Shown: positions 52,385-62,380, counted from the stretch's first letter. The stretch is 64,000 bases of DNA from JARRQJ01 sp963810615 (GCA_963810615.1 CAWEOA010000008.1:868001-932000); one strand, 5' to 3'. Notes: a model not told the origin generated them from the letters alone. Numbers and translations: made by a program.

Positions 52385-52833
52385 TGTGTGTCTCCTGGAG
52401 AAGTGTACGCGTAAAACCAGATTTATTTTCTCCGGCTATTTTATGATAGTAGGTGAGAAAATAAATCCGTCGCCTTTCCTGGATATTAGCCAACACTCCG
52501 ATTTGACTCCGGTTATTTTCAGGTGTCCGCCGCCAGACCGACATGATCCGCCGGCTATGCCGCTTCTCACATTCTCCTCAGCAATCGACCAACACGTCCC
52601 CTCATCGGGCGGCCCTATACATATGTAGGGGGCGCGTCGACTCTTTGTATCGTTACACTGATCATCGGTAGGTTAAAGAAAACCGATAAATATAGAAAAA
52701 GTCCGGCATGTTCTTGTTAATCCGGATGCTGCCGGACAGAGACGGATACAGGGTTGCGGGATAATTCGCTTTGCGAAACAGCGAACGGAGAGCGGCCTGT
52801 TTCCCGGATTCACGCTCTTAGGGGGGCACCCGA
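52385..52833. other. Intergenic region, nothing recognised
   Basis: A 449-bp region between divergent genes. Short frames (52386-52628 plus, 52673-52924 minus) have no recognisable domain or ribosome-binding site. A G-run (AGGGGGGCACC) precedes the lipoprotein start at 52834. Confidence 0.4.
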
Positions 52834-54749
52834 ATGGCAATAATACGAAATACGCCAATACTCTCGAGCCTTTTCGGTGTCTTGCTAATCGGCCTGTTGT
52901 CGTCATGCGGCGGTGGCGGATCATCGTCTGGCGACAGCACCGCCGTCAGCGCGGTTATCGGATCCGCCGGTGGTTCGCTGACCTCCAGCGACGGCAACGC
53001 CACGCTCACTGTTCCGGCGGGCGCGCTCGCCGACGATACCAAGATCACCATGACCGAGGTTAGCGGTAACGACATCCCGGCGGAGTTGCAGGACCCGTCG
53101 GTACTGAAAGTTTACGATATGCAGCCCGACGGGTTGCAGTTCGCCACGCCAGCGACAGTTGAAGTCCACACCCTAGGAAGTACCGCGCCGCCGGATGGCG
53201 CACCCCTCATTGGTTTGATCAGCGACAGCCACGGTACGTTGGAACTGCTAGGGCCGGTGAATCAAACCATAGACTCCAACGGTATCACGGTAAGCGGGCC
53301 TATTAATCATTTTTCGAGCCTGGCGGTAGCCCATTCAACAGGGCTTAATGTGACCTTGGAGGCATCGCCGTCTACCGTATCCGTGGGGGGTGAATTTACC
53401 GTCACAGCGACCGTAATACAATCAAAGGACAGCCAGGCCGACGGAACAGGCGAATTTAACTCTTCATGGACTTCGCCGGCCATCCCAGTGACAGACTTCG
53501 ATCCTCCGGGATTTACGATTGCTCCTGCAGTGAACGAAGGGCGAGAGACGAGCAGCACGGTAATCGGCACATGCGCGGGCGTAGGTACTGGAAAAGTAAA
53601 CGTAGTATTACAAGCCCTCAGCCTGGCAAAAATTTTTCAGGTTGTGGCTCAAAAGGACATCAACGAATCTATCGTTTATCCTACCGACGATATCGTTATC
53701 CACGCGTCCGCCTCAGTCGAATGCATCAATTTGACTCCTGCGCAGCCCACCGTTGCAACCGGCCTGCATAACGCCCCCGGCGGTCTGACCAAATTGGAAC
53801 AGCTTATTCTGCTGGGATCGAGCTTCGCCAATCTCAGTGGCGATATGCTGGCGGTGTTTCCGGTGCCGAAGGTTACGTGGTCAGTGATCTGACCACGGGT
53901 GAAGTCAAGCGCACCAAGACTGTCACCGCACCGCTCTTTGGCGCCGTTCCGATCTCGCAGGACCCGCCGGGAGCGGATAGCGCCGCGACCATCTTCACTT
54001 TCGGTACCAGTCCTTTCCTAGACTATTATTATCCTGCAGATGGCGACTTCAGCAGTTTCGTGCTTACCCTTGGGAATGAGATCACCGATGTCAGCAATGC
54101 CGGCGGCGCATTGACGGCCGATGAACAGCTGTATGTCGACACCTTCGGCGTAAGTTTCGTCGCATTCGATTCCACGGCCGGCAGTTATCAGCCGACCTCT
54201 GAGATGATTCCTGCTAGTGGTATCGGCGGCGGTACACAGGTGTCGGCCTTCGAACAGACGGCCGGCGGACCGGTGCTGGTGGTTACGCGCGTTGCGGCAC
54301 CCGGCGCGGGCCGGCTGTTTTTCGCCCCGCGCGACAGTACGGCCCCGACGGACGTGGGCGCGGTCGGTCCCGATGCGCGTCGCATTCGCTGCGCGGCGTC
54401 GGTTTGCGCCGTGACCTCGTTCGCGGGCGACGAGTTGACGATCGCATTGTGGGACGGTGCCAATCTTCCGACCATCATCGGCAACGTTACCGTCGGCGAC
54501 GGGCCGGTGGATCTTGACCTTGTCGTGCTGACAAACGGCGATGTGCGTATCGGCAGCACCGGCTTCAACGACAACACCTGGACGGTGACCGAGATCGCAT
54601 CCGACGGCAGCGTGGTATCCAACACCACTCTGCCGGTGGATGCAGGCTGCACGAATCCGGGCCACCTCAGCTTTTTCGAGGATTCCGACGGCATGAAAGC
54701 GCTTGTCACATGTTACGGCAGCGACAACTACGACGTCCTGTCCCCATAG
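52834..54749 (+). CDS. ZU5-domain lipoprotein, one frameshift
   Basis: Lipoprotein signal with lipobox LLSSC followed by a Gly/Ser linker. A ZU5-like domain follows (IGSAGGSLTSSDGNATLTVP, AGALADDTKITMTEVSG), then beta-rich regions. The first frame ends at 53892, directly after LAVFPVPKVTWSVI. The other frame carries the natural continuation SGAEGYVVSDLTTGEVK and runs to 54749 as a beta-propeller-like domain (IGSTGFNDNTWTVTEIASDG). One missing T in the T-run at about 53859-53862 joins them. The mature protein would be about 615 residues, anchored in the outer membrane or periplasm. Function unknown; possibly adhesion or surface structure. Confidence 0.75.
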
Positions 54750-54837
54750 ATTATTTCCGTAACCCGCAAGCGGGCAACAGCCACATCAACTAAAGGGCTC
54801 TGAGCTACCCCCTTAATTCAGCTTTAATTCAATTATC

Positions 54838-54866
54838 GTCATTCCGGCGTAGGCCGGAATCCAGGG
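54838..54866. repeat. Class I intergenic repeat
   Basis: GTCATTCCGGCG-tagg-CCGGAATCCAGG. At 55108-55126 there is also a solitary CTCTGACCCC motif resembling the RAYT element ends at 58.7 and 59.5 kb. No gene in 54750-55227. Confidence 0.6.
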
Positions 54867-55227
54867 TTTGAAAAACATCGACCGTCAGGCCGACATTATA
54901 AGGACTCAAAAGATTTAAACCCCGGCCAAATATAACCTTCAATCTGGACACTATCCAACCATTTTTTAAATTAAAAGCTCGGGGTGGCGCAGCTTAATTT
55001 CGCGGAGACCCGGCCAGCATCCCATAGACAGATACTCGAATTCATCGAAAGAGCCAAACGGGATATTATTGTGCCGTCCACCTCATCGTTCCCAGGAGAA
55101 ATGGGTAAGTTCAAGCTCTGACCCCATCGCCTATCATGTGATCGGACCTCGAATATTTATCATTCGGGATTTTGCTGCAACATACACGGAATGATAAAGT
55201 TCCCACAGGCCAACACCGGATTGACTC

Positions 55228-55833
55228 ATGACCCTTCGGATCGTCGTCTTTTATGGCTCTGTTCGCACTGCCCGGCAGGGTATCAGGGCAGCCCGTTTCA
55301 TCGTCAACCAATGCCGCAAACGTGGGCACGACGTCGATCTCATAGATCCACTTGAGAACCCGCTTCCGCTACTGGACAAAATGTACAAGGAATACGAACC
55401 GGAAGCAGCGCCGGAGGTGTTACAGAGATTGGCCGCTCTGATTAAGTCTGCAGATGCCTTTATTATCGTTTCTGGGGAATACAATCATACGATCCCGCCG
55501 GCCCTGTGCAATCTCTTGGATTATTTTTTGGAAGAGTATTTCTGGAAACCGTCCGCCATCGTATGCTACTCAGGGGGTTCTTTCGGAGGAGTCCGCGCGG
55601 CGATGACACTACGTGCCATGTTGGCGGAGCTAGGCATGTCCAGCATCCCCTCGCTGTTCCCGGTGCCGCGAGTGCAGAGCGCCTTTGATGATGAGGGCCA
55701 ACCGTTCGATGAAGCCTGGTATGGGCGTGCCGGAAAGTTTTTGGCGGAGCTGGAATGGTATGCCAATGCCTTAAAGACGGCCCGCGAGAAAACCTGTGAG
55801 CGCAGCGAGTGCGATACCCTGAACAAAATTTAA
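55228..55833 (+). CDS. NAD(P)H-dependent FMN reductase family protein
   Basis: 201 residues, flavodoxin-like fold. It starts MTLRIVVFYGSVRTARQGIR (FMN phosphate loop GSVR) and contains DAFIIVSGEYNHTIPPALCNLLDYF, with the SGEYN-type flavin-ring motif, and IVCYSGGSFGGVRAAMTLRA. Such enzymes reduce FMN, quinones or azo compounds with NAD(P)H. It lies upstream of the tandem glutaredoxin-fold gene, 81 bases apart. The C-terminus beyond about residue 185 is not family-typical. Confidence 0.85.
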   Translation: MTLRIVVFYGSVRTARQGIRAARFIVNQCRKRGHDVDLIDPLENPLPLLDKMYKEYEPEAAPEVLQRLAALIKSADAFIIVSGEYNHTIPPALCNLLDYFLEEYFWKPSAIVCYSGGSFGGVRAAMTLRAMLAELGMSSIPSLFPVPRVQSAFDDEGQPFDEAWYGRAGKFLAELEWYANALKTAREKTCERSECDTLNKI

Positions 55834-55914
55834 AAGGGCTATTGAGATAATCCAAGTATTTAGAGAAAGCGTGAAGAGTGCGCAAGAATAAAAAAGATCC
55901 TATTTTGGGGCGTT

Positions 55915-56565
55915 ATGATTTGGGCTGGATACTCGGGTTACCAGCATTTCGGACTCCCTGGTGGTGATTTTCTATCGAGCGTGCCGGCAGCTGCCACAGC
56001 AAGTGGAGAAGCGGAAGTCTGGTTATTCACGACGCCTAATCGTGGGCAACCATGCAGCGATGCGAAAGCGTCTTTAACGAGACGCGGCGTCAATTTCAAA
56101 CAGTGGATTGTCGATCCTTCGATCGAAGACGACGCCTACGCAGAGTGGAAATCCTTCAACGAACCCGGACTGCCCTTGATAGCAGCGGGAAATCAAAACA
56201 CAGTCGGGCATTACGAACCGGATATTGCGTCTCTACTCGGCTCGGTGTTTGGCGATACTTATTTGACCAGAACTGAAAAAGCCATCTTCAGGAATCATTT
56301 TAACAGCGATGGATCACCACGAATCGTCTTGTATGGGACGGATTGGTGTCCCGTTTGCGCGAAGCTGCGAAAAAATCTGCGAGAAGAGAATATGCCCTTT
56401 TATGATGTCGACGTGGAAAAGCCCAGTCCAAAAATTCGACTGATGGAGGTCATGGGGATCAATGGCTACCCAGCTACCTGGGTGGGGTATGCGCGGGTTC
56501 ACGGCACAGGCATCTCGTCGGTCAAGAAAACGATGCATTTGGTCCGGCGGAACAGTAGCCTCTAA
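55915..56565 (+). CDS. Tandem glutaredoxin/thioredoxin-fold protein
   Basis: 216 residues. A hydrophobic N-terminus (MIWAGYSGYQHFGL; the frame also extends upstream as ILFWGV without a start codon) suggests a membrane anchor. The first Grx-like domain (WLFTTPNRGQPCSDAK) keeps only one active-site Cys. The second (IVLYGTDWCPVCAKLRKNLR, INGYPATWVG) has a CPVC dithiol site and a cis-Pro. It is likely a redox or chaperone-type protein in the envelope. The ribosome-binding site is weak (GGGG four bases upstream), so the true start could differ. Confidence 0.75.
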   Translation: MIWAGYSGYQHFGLPGGDFLSSVPAAATASGEAEVWLFTTPNRGQPCSDAKASLTRRGVNFKQWIVDPSIEDDAYAEWKSFNEPGLPLIAAGNQNTVGHYEPDIASLLGSVFGDTYLTRTEKAIFRNHFNSDGSPRIVLYGTDWCPVCAKLRKNLREENMPFYDVDVEKPSPKIRLMEVMGINGYPATWVGYARVHGTGISSVKKTMHLVRRNSSL

Positions 56566-56756
56566 TTTCCTGTCTCTATTGGCGCACTATTAATTGGAAT
56601 TCAAGATTTGATGAAAGGATGCGCCAAAATGCGTGGAAGAGTAATAAGTAGCGTAGTGAGTAAAATAAATTTGTCACGGTTTTTCTTTTTAATGGGCCAT
56701 TGCTAAACCTGAGTGAGGGCCTGCAACAATATATATGTTGTTAGGCATATATAGGT

Positions 56757-56978
56757 TCAACCATTTTTACCCTGGCGTAAGCTGATTCCATTTGCATTCA
56801 TGGTGGCTGCAGTTTTATAAATACTGGTGGGCGCTGCTGTTATGGCAGGAGCGTTAAGCGCTTCGGTGGGTTTTCTTTGAGTGACATCTTCTGCGGTGAA
56901 CGCCGTGATCCAGAATAGACTGACCAATGCGGCCGTCGTCGTCAGTAATAGTGTTGCTCTTTGTGTAATAAATTTCAT
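56757..56978 (-). CDS. Small exported or membrane protein, unknown
   Basis: 73 residues. It starts MKFITQRATLLLTTTAALVS with AAGGGAAG upstream of the ATG and a hydrophobic N-terminal helix (LLLTTTAALVSLFWITAF). The rest is Ala/Thr/Pro-rich and low complexity. No recognised family. The ribosome-binding site and signal-like N-terminus are the support for it being real. Confidence 0.5.
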   Translation of the reverse strand: MKFITQRATLLLTTTAALVSLFWITAFTAEDVTQRKPTEALNAPAITAAPTSIYKTAATMNANGISLRQGKNG

Positions 56979-57295
56979 GATTTTTACTTCCCTTATAGTG
57001 GTCTTGCGTCTTGATTAATTCCGATGCTAAATCCTAAGGCTGTGTCTGCGGTTGGCTGAGTCCATTAATAATCGAAATTATCTAATGGGCGTGATATCTA
57101 AATAAGAGACGATTCAATTGAATAAAAGTTCTTAAGATGCACGGGAAAATGAAATTGAGCAAAGCAATCTGGTAGAGGCGAAATCCCAGAAGCGGTTGGG
57201 TGCCGGAACCAACAACGAGACTATCGAGGCTGATAGGAGAGTTGCTGTGCGGCTCGGTGCGGGGGGCAGGATTGCCCCCCATTTCATTTTAATGG

Positions 57296-57487
57296 CTAAG
57301 CCTTCGTGTTGATGTTGGTGCCGACTCTCGAAACCGAAGAAACATTCGATTGTTGTGCGGGAGATTGTTCGGTTTGCCCCGCTTTGCTGCCATCATTGTC
57401 GCCATCGCTATCACGATGTACCTTCGCCTGCTGGGTGTTAGCCATATGCATCTGCGAAATTGTTCCAGAAATACTATTTACTGCCAT
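57296..57487 (-). CDS. Small acidic protein with a DxDxDG motif
   Basis: 63 residues from the ATG at 57487, which has a strong AGGAGAG ribosome-binding site six bases upstream. An open extension to 57547 lacks one. The sequence MAVNSISGTISQMHMANTQQ is followed by HRDSDGDNDGSKAG and ends VSSVSRVGTNINTKA. DSDGDNDG looks like a calcium-loop (EF-hand-like or thrombospondin-3-like) motif. Not recognised otherwise. No signal peptide. Confidence 0.6.
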   Translation of the reverse strand: MAVNSISGTISQMHMANTQQAKVHRDSDGDNDGSKAGQTEQSPAQQSNVSSVSRVGTNINTKA

Positions 57488-57620
57488 TTGAACTCTCCTA
57501 AATCTGAGATTAGACCATGATAGAAAAAGTGTTCGGCAGACATGCACAATGTCTTTATATTGCCTTCACGCTTAAAGCATTCTTCTTCGGTGCTAATTAG
57601 ATAGCGCCCCGATAGATTGA

Positions 57621-57682
57621 GGTAGGCGCCCAGCCTACCGAGGCTAGCCACTATTATTTCCGGAGGGTAAATAATAGTGGCT
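57621..57682. repeat. Two adjacent hairpins upstream of the small protein
   Basis: GGTAGGC-gccca-GCCTACC type stem (57621-57640), then perfect 14-bp arms AGCCACTATTATTT / AAATAATAGTGGCT (57646-57659, 57669-57682) with a nine-base loop CCGGAGGGT. No T-tract follows on either strand. No gene in 57488-57900. Confidence 0.7.
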
Positions 57683-57900
57683 CAGATAGTTAATGCATTT
57701 CTGAAGCCAATATATAAATTATAGGTATATCATTAGGTTAATAGAATTTTTGTGGGATTCTGAGCCTACTATTTTTGCAGTCCGCAAATTCTGTCTGCAA
57801 AAATTGTAATAGATGACGAGAGGCCAGTAGCTATTTTACGAAGCCTGCGCTCGATTCAATCGCAGTGCGGTGCTGGCTCGCTCGATTTGTGGCTGTGCGA

Positions 57901-58650
57901 TTAGGGTGACTGCGGCGTATAGCGCTCGACGAAACGGCGCAGGATTTCGCGGGCGTAGGGCGTATCCTGGCGGTTGACCGCGGCAATCAGGGTCTCGGAC
58001 TCTTCGGGCTGAAAATAGCCGTGATGCTTGTAGGCTCGGATGCGAACGGTAAATCCCTCGCTATCGCCCTCGGGATGGAACTGGGTTGCATAGACGTTTT
58101 TACCGACACGAAACATTTGTACCGGGCATGCCTCGCCGGTCAATAGCAGGGTGGCACCCGCGGGCAGTTCGTCACAGGCTTCCTTATGACCGCAGAGCAC
58201 GGCGATTTGTTCGGGAAATCCGGCCAGAAGGGGATCGCGTTTGCCGTCATCGGTCAGCATCACCCGGACGCCGCCCACCGGTTCGGCATATCGATTTGAA
58301 ATTGGCGTATCCAGGTACGAACCGAGCAGGCCGCAACCCGAGCAGGCGCCGAGAAACGGGAAATCGCGCTCGAGGATTCCATCGAACAAACGCCTGAAGT
58401 CGGATTCGATCCGTGTCTGGATGGCGCTTTTCCGCTCCTGTGGCGTGCTGATATCGAAAGGGCTGCCGCCGACGATAACCGCAGCATAATCTTCCAGCGA
58501 CAACTCGGGTATCCCGGTATTTTCGATGCGGATGCGGCGGGTATCGGCATCATCCAGTTCGCCGTATTTCAGAAACGCCTCGAATTCGCTGTCCGAGGCA
58601 TCGTCTTCGGGGCGCAATTGCAGTACTAGAACGGGTTTGGATAAACTCAT
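57901..58650 (-). CDS. Class-I glutamine amidotransferase domain protein
   Basis: 249 residues. Triad of the GATase-1 fold: nucleophile Cys in FPFLGACSGCGLLGSYL, His in VYATQFHPEGDSEGF and the following acidic residue, with AAVIVGGSPFDIS as oxyanion region. Resembles the stand-alone GMP-synthase-like amidotransferases (for example gamma-glutamyl hydrolases of amines or detoxification), without a synthetase domain. The ATG at 58650 lies only four bases from the tandem RAYT-element ends, so no ribosome-binding site is present in the usual position. Confidence 0.82.
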   Translation of the reverse strand: MSLSKPVLVLQLRPEDDASDSEFEAFLKYGELDDADTRRIRIENTGIPELSLEDYAAVIVGGSPFDISTPQERKSAIQTRIESDFRRLFDGILERDFPFLGACSGCGLLGSYLDTPISNRYAEPVGGVRVMLTDDGKRDPLLAGFPEQIAVLCGHKEACDELPAGATLLLTGEACPVQMFRVGKNVYATQFHPEGDSEGFTVRIRAYKHHGYFQPEESETLIAAVNRQDTPYAREILRRFVERYTPQSP

Positions 58651-58653
58651 GGA

Positions 58654-58693
58654 ATCAATCGGGGTCAGATCACATCAATCGGGGTCAGATCAC
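58654..58693. repeat. RAYT-element left end, two tandem 20-bp copies
   Basis: ATCAATCGGGGTCAGATCAC occurs twice head to tail (58654-58673, 58674-58693). The inner part, GGGGTCAGATCACAGTTTT, is the inverse of 59478-59496. Confidence 0.85.
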
Positions 58694-59496
58694 AGTTTTT
58701 GCTAATATAGCTGCTCATCATAAGCCTAATCCACAAGGAGGTGGAAGATGGCACGAAAGTCACGATTTGCGTTATCTGGTATACCGCAACATATCATTCA
58801 ACGCGGAAATAACCGAGAACCCTGCTTCTATGCCGTAGCGGATTATCATCGCTATCTGCATGATTTGCGTGAGGCGGCTGAGAAAAACTATGTGGCGATA
58901 CATGCTTATGTATTGATGACAAACCATGTGCATATACTAGCTACGCCCGGTAACCCGCACGGCGTAACTTATATGATGCAAGATCTCGGAAGAAAATATG
59001 TTCGCTATATCAATCATACCTACCATCGCTCAGGAACGCTGTGGGAGGGCCGTTTTAAAGCTTGCCTGGTAGATAGCGAGGCCTATTTGCTAACCTGCAT
59101 GCGTTATATCGAACTAAATCCTGTACGTGCCAAGATGGTCATGCATCCGGGAGAATATAGTTGGTCTAGTTATGCTCATAATGCAACTGGGCGGCCCAAT
59201 GAGTTTATACAACCCCATCCAATTTACAAAGGGCTAGGGGCTGGTAATGAAGAGCGCCAAACTGCGTACCGAGAATTGTTTCGGGCGCACATGGAGCCAG
59301 ACCAAATTCATGACATACGCAGCACCCTTAATCAGGAGTTGGTGCTAGGAAGAGATGATTTCAAAGATAAAATTGAGCAGATGACAAAGCGTCAGGCTAG
59401 GCCAGGTCTAACAGGACGGCCAAGAGTAGAAGAGGAAGGCGCGATATATTATGTTCTGTAGTCCGAGTATTTTAGAGAAAACTGTGATCTGACCCC
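58681..59496 (+). mobile_element. REP-type element with RAYT transposase, flanked by inverted ends
   Basis: Inverted 19-bp ends GGGGTCAGATCACAGTTTT (58681-58699) and AAAACTGTGATCTGACCCC (59478-59496) bracket the transposase gene. No target-site duplication was looked for successfully. Y1 transposases normally act on hairpin-forming single-stranded ends. Confidence 0.75.
58748..59461 (+). CDS. REP-associated Y1 transposase (RAYT, TnpA_REP family)
   Basis: 237 residues with GGAGG eight bases before the ATG. It begins RFALSGIPQHIIQRGNNREP. HUH motif in YVLMTNHVHILATP (His-x-His), catalytic Tyr in CMRYIELNPVRAKMV. WEGRFKACLVDSEAYLL is typical of the family. RAYTs are single-copy Y1 enzymes linked to genomic REP repeats, and this one is flanked by matching inverted ends. 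The gene looks intact. It may be responsible for the solitary related end at 55.1 kb. Confidence 0.92.
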   Translation: MARKSRFALSGIPQHIIQRGNNREPCFYAVADYHRYLHDLREAAEKNYVAIHAYVLMTNHVHILATPGNPHGVTYMMQDLGRKYVRYINHTYHRSGTLWEGRFKACLVDSEAYLLTCMRYIELNPVRAKMVMHPGEYSWSSYAHNATGRPNEFIQPHPIYKGLGAGNEERQTAYRELFRAHMEPDQIHDIRSTLNQELVLGRDDFKDKIEQMTKRQARPGLTGRPRVEEEGAIYYVL

Positions 59497-59773
59497 AATT
59501 ATTCCTGTGTTGATTTTCCCAAGCTCAGTCAATGGGTTACTAAGAATCCGGTGCCTGGCGACAATTGTTGCCGTAGAGAAATGTAGAGGAGTCACAAATC
59601 GCGGCGCTACGGCTCAGTGACGCTCCTTGGTGGCCACTTGATAGAATATTACAAATGACCGCTATTTATAGGCAACCTTCGTGATTTTATGCGTATGAAT
59701 GTGTGCAGAGTTCATCATTTGGCACATTGCCATACTAAATTATAAGTAAATGGACCAAGCAGCGTATTAAACA

Positions 59774-61846
59774 ATGGCAAACTGGGTTCAAACAAATGAG
59801 CGGCGCGAATCGGGCAGCGAGATTTTCAAAGAGTTATTTGATCTCGCGCCCGATGCCATGTTTCTGCTAAATCAGAATCGCATCATAAAAGAAGTGAATC
59901 AAGTTGCTTATGAGCAGTTAGGCTATAGGAAATACGAGATAGTGGGCCGCAATATCAACGAATTCGTTCCCCAGGAATTTTCTGCCTTACTTGATGAACG
60001 ATTTGCCAAGATTCAAAGTGATGGTTATCTTATTTATGAATCAGCAATGATCTGCAAAGACGGCTCTATTTTGCCTGTTGAGGTATGCAACAGGGAAATA
60101 ATATGGGGAGCTGATATAGCCTATTTCGCCATTGTTCGTGACATAAAAGATCGCAAGCAAGAATCATCTCAGATTCTGACGAGCGAGAAAAAATGGCGCC
60201 TATTGTTCGACAATATGACTACAGGTTTTGCCTTGCATGATGTTATATGTGATGAGCAAGGAATAGTTGTCGACTATCGATTTATCGAAGTCAATCCTGC
60301 TTATGAAAAATTAACGGGACTCGTAGCAGGGAATATCATTGGCCGCACCGTTCTTCAGGTTCTTCCTGGCACCGAGCTCTATTGGATAGAAGTTTTCGGA
60401 CGTGTCGCAATGACCGGAGAACCTACATCATATGAGAATTATTCTAGGGAGTTGGGTCGCTGGTATCACGTTAGGGTCTTTAGTCCACAAATCGGTCAGT
60501 TTGCCGTGATTGTTAGCGATGTCACTGATCTTAAGGTTGCCGAAGAACGTATTCAATATTTGGCCAAATATGATGTCCTTACAGGACTTCCTAATCGTAT
60601 CCAACTCGCCGAAAAGTTCGATTATGCATTGACATTGGTGAAACGTAGTAGCGGCCATATGGCTATATTATTTATAGATATTGATCGATTTAAGGATGTT
60701 AATGACTCGCTTGGCCATACTATAGGCGATGTCTTATTAGCCGAAGTGGCAACTCGTTTGAAAGGCGTGATGCGTGAACAAGATGTGGCGTCACGTCACG
60801 GCGGGGATGAATTTATTGTGATGCTTCCAGGCTGCGATGATCAGGGAGCTGTTACGGTCGTTCAAAAGATAAAAAATGTCGTATCGGAACCCATCCGAAT
60901 TGATCCGTATGATCTTTTTATAACGGTGTCAATAGGTATTGCCATCTTCCCCATTGACGGCATTAACCTAGAAACGCTTTCTCAGAGCGCCGATGCGGCG
61001 ATGTATCGAGCAAAGCATGAAGGCCGAGATATTTATAGATTCTTTACACCAGAGATTCAAGTTCGTGCTGACCGGCGTTTGCGTTTGGCCAATTTATTAC
61101 GCATCGCATTAGAGCGAGGTGAGTTCCAGTTACATTATCAACCTATTGTGTCACTTTCAGATGAGCATATTGTTGGCGTCGAAGCCCTGTTGCGTTGGTA
61201 CAGTCCAGAACTAGGTATGGTTTCACCCGAGGAATTTATACCTGTGGCAGAGGAATCTGGAAGTATTGTGGCTATCGGAGAATGGGTAATTCGCTCTGCA
61301 GTAACTCAGCTTGAACGATGGATTGATGATGGATGTCAGTCCATATTCATCGCCGTTAATTTGTCGGCAGTGCAATTTCGTCATCCCAGCCTATTAACAC
61401 TTGTAAGCAGCATACTTGGGGAAACAAAATTACCCCCGTATTGTCTTGAATTCGAGCTGACAGAGAGAGTCGCGATGCATGACCCCGAACAGGTAATCTC
61501 CGTGATTGACAAACTACATGAGCTCGGCATACGCACCGCTATTGATGATTTTGGTACAGGTTATTCATCACTGAATTATCTAAAGAGATTTAAGATACAC
61601 AAACTCAAAATTGATCGTTCTTTTGTGCGCGATCTCAATACAGATTTGGATGACAAAGCCATCGTTGCAGCGATAATTAGTATGGCCAAGAATCTTGGTT
61701 TGCATACGATAGCGGAGGGTATAGAGACTCCTGAGCAGCTTGCATATCTGAAGGAGCAGGGTTGTGATGAAGCGCAGGGCTATTATTTCAGCAAGCCAGT
61801 CCCCCCAGAAGGAATTGAGCAGTTGTTTAATGGCATAGTGGAATGA
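59774..61846 (+). CDS. PAS-PAS-GGDEF-EAL cyclic-di-GMP turnover protein
   Basis: 690 residues, no membrane helix. Two PAS domains (about residues 20-130 and 140-255; LFDLAPDAMFLLNQNRI, LLFDNMTTGFALHDVI), then GGDEF (VASRHGGDEFIVMLPG, active-site intact), then EAL (VEALLRWYSPELGMV, EFELTERVAMHDP, AIDDFGTGYSSLNYL, KIDRSFVRDL), with the metal and catalytic residues that I can check in place. It could therefore make and break c-di-GMP, with PAS domains sensing a ligand or redox signal. Together with the PilZ protein at 37.7 kb it shows that c-di-GMP signalling is present. Transcribed alone. Confidence 0.92.
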   Translation: MANWVQTNERRESGSEIFKELFDLAPDAMFLLNQNRIIKEVNQVAYEQLGYRKYEIVGRNINEFVPQEFSALLDERFAKIQSDGYLIYESAMICKDGSILPVEVCNREIIWGADIAYFAIVRDIKDRKQESSQILTSEKKWRLLFDNMTTGFALHDVICDEQGIVVDYRFIEVNPAYEKLTGLVAGNIIGRTVLQVLPGTELYWIEVFGRVAMTGEPTSYENYSRELGRWYHVRVFSPQIGQFAVIVSDVTDLKVAEERIQYLAKYDVLTGLPNRIQLAEKFDYALTLVKRSSGHMAILFIDIDRFKDVNDSLGHTIGDVLLAEVATRLKGVMREQDVASRHGGDEFIVMLPGCDDQGAVTVVQKIKNVVSEPIRIDPYDLFITVSIGIAIFPIDGINLETLSQSADAAMYRAKHEGRDIYRFFTPEIQVRADRRLRLANLLRIALERGEFQLHYQPIVSLSDEHIVGVEALLRWYSPELGMVSPEEFIPVAEESGSIVAIGEWVIRSAVTQLERWIDDGCQSIFIAVNLSAVQFRHPSLLTLVSSILGETKLPPYCLEFELTERVAMHDPEQVISVIDKLHELGIRTAIDDFGTGYSSLNYLKRFKIHKLKIDRSFVRDLNTDLDDKAIVAAIISMAKNLGLHTIAEGIETPEQLAYLKEQGCDEAQGYYFSKPVPPEGIEQLFNGIVE

Positions 61847-62380
61847 GTAGAATATTGAGGTCTTAGATTAGTATGGCCGTGACTCGCTCGGCGTATTTAA
61901 TCCAAGTTGATAGAAGTAAATTCACCCACAGAAAAGAAAATTTGAATCGGCCATAGAAGCTGATGCTCAAGATAACCGTGTCAAAGGTTCGAAATTAACC
62001 GCGTGCAGTCGATCAATAACACGTGAATCGTCAGCTAAAGTCAGAATGAACTCGTAGAGTTTCCACGATTTCTGACGGTGCTCAGCAAAGCCTAGTGAAA
62101 AGAAGGATGGGGGCGGGTTTTCTAAGTTATTGATATATAATATTGTAAAAACAATAGGTTGCCACTACGAGCCATGCGGTCGGTAGGTCGAATCTCTCCG
62201 GTCGCGCACTTAATCAAAGAGACTGTAAATAATTTTGAAAAAAATATACCTCCCATATGTTGTCCCCTTTCAACAGGATGAAAAATAACGATCCAGGTTC
62301 TTTCCCGACGGTATTTGTGGGTGGCTACGCCCTACAAACCCGTGCATCATCATCAAGTCGATCAGTGAACCCTGCGCTGA
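61847..62380. other. Intergenic region, nothing recognised
   Basis: A 534-bp gap between convergent genes. A fragment GGTAGGTCGAATCTCTCCGG (about 62188-62207) resembles a degraded tRNA T-arm, but no intact tRNA could be built. No terminator was fixed. Confidence 0.4.

Noticed and set aside
62185..62220. tRNA-like T-arm fragment
   Set aside because: Only the T-loop-like word TCGAATC and a partial stem are present; no acceptor, D or anticodon arm can be drawn.
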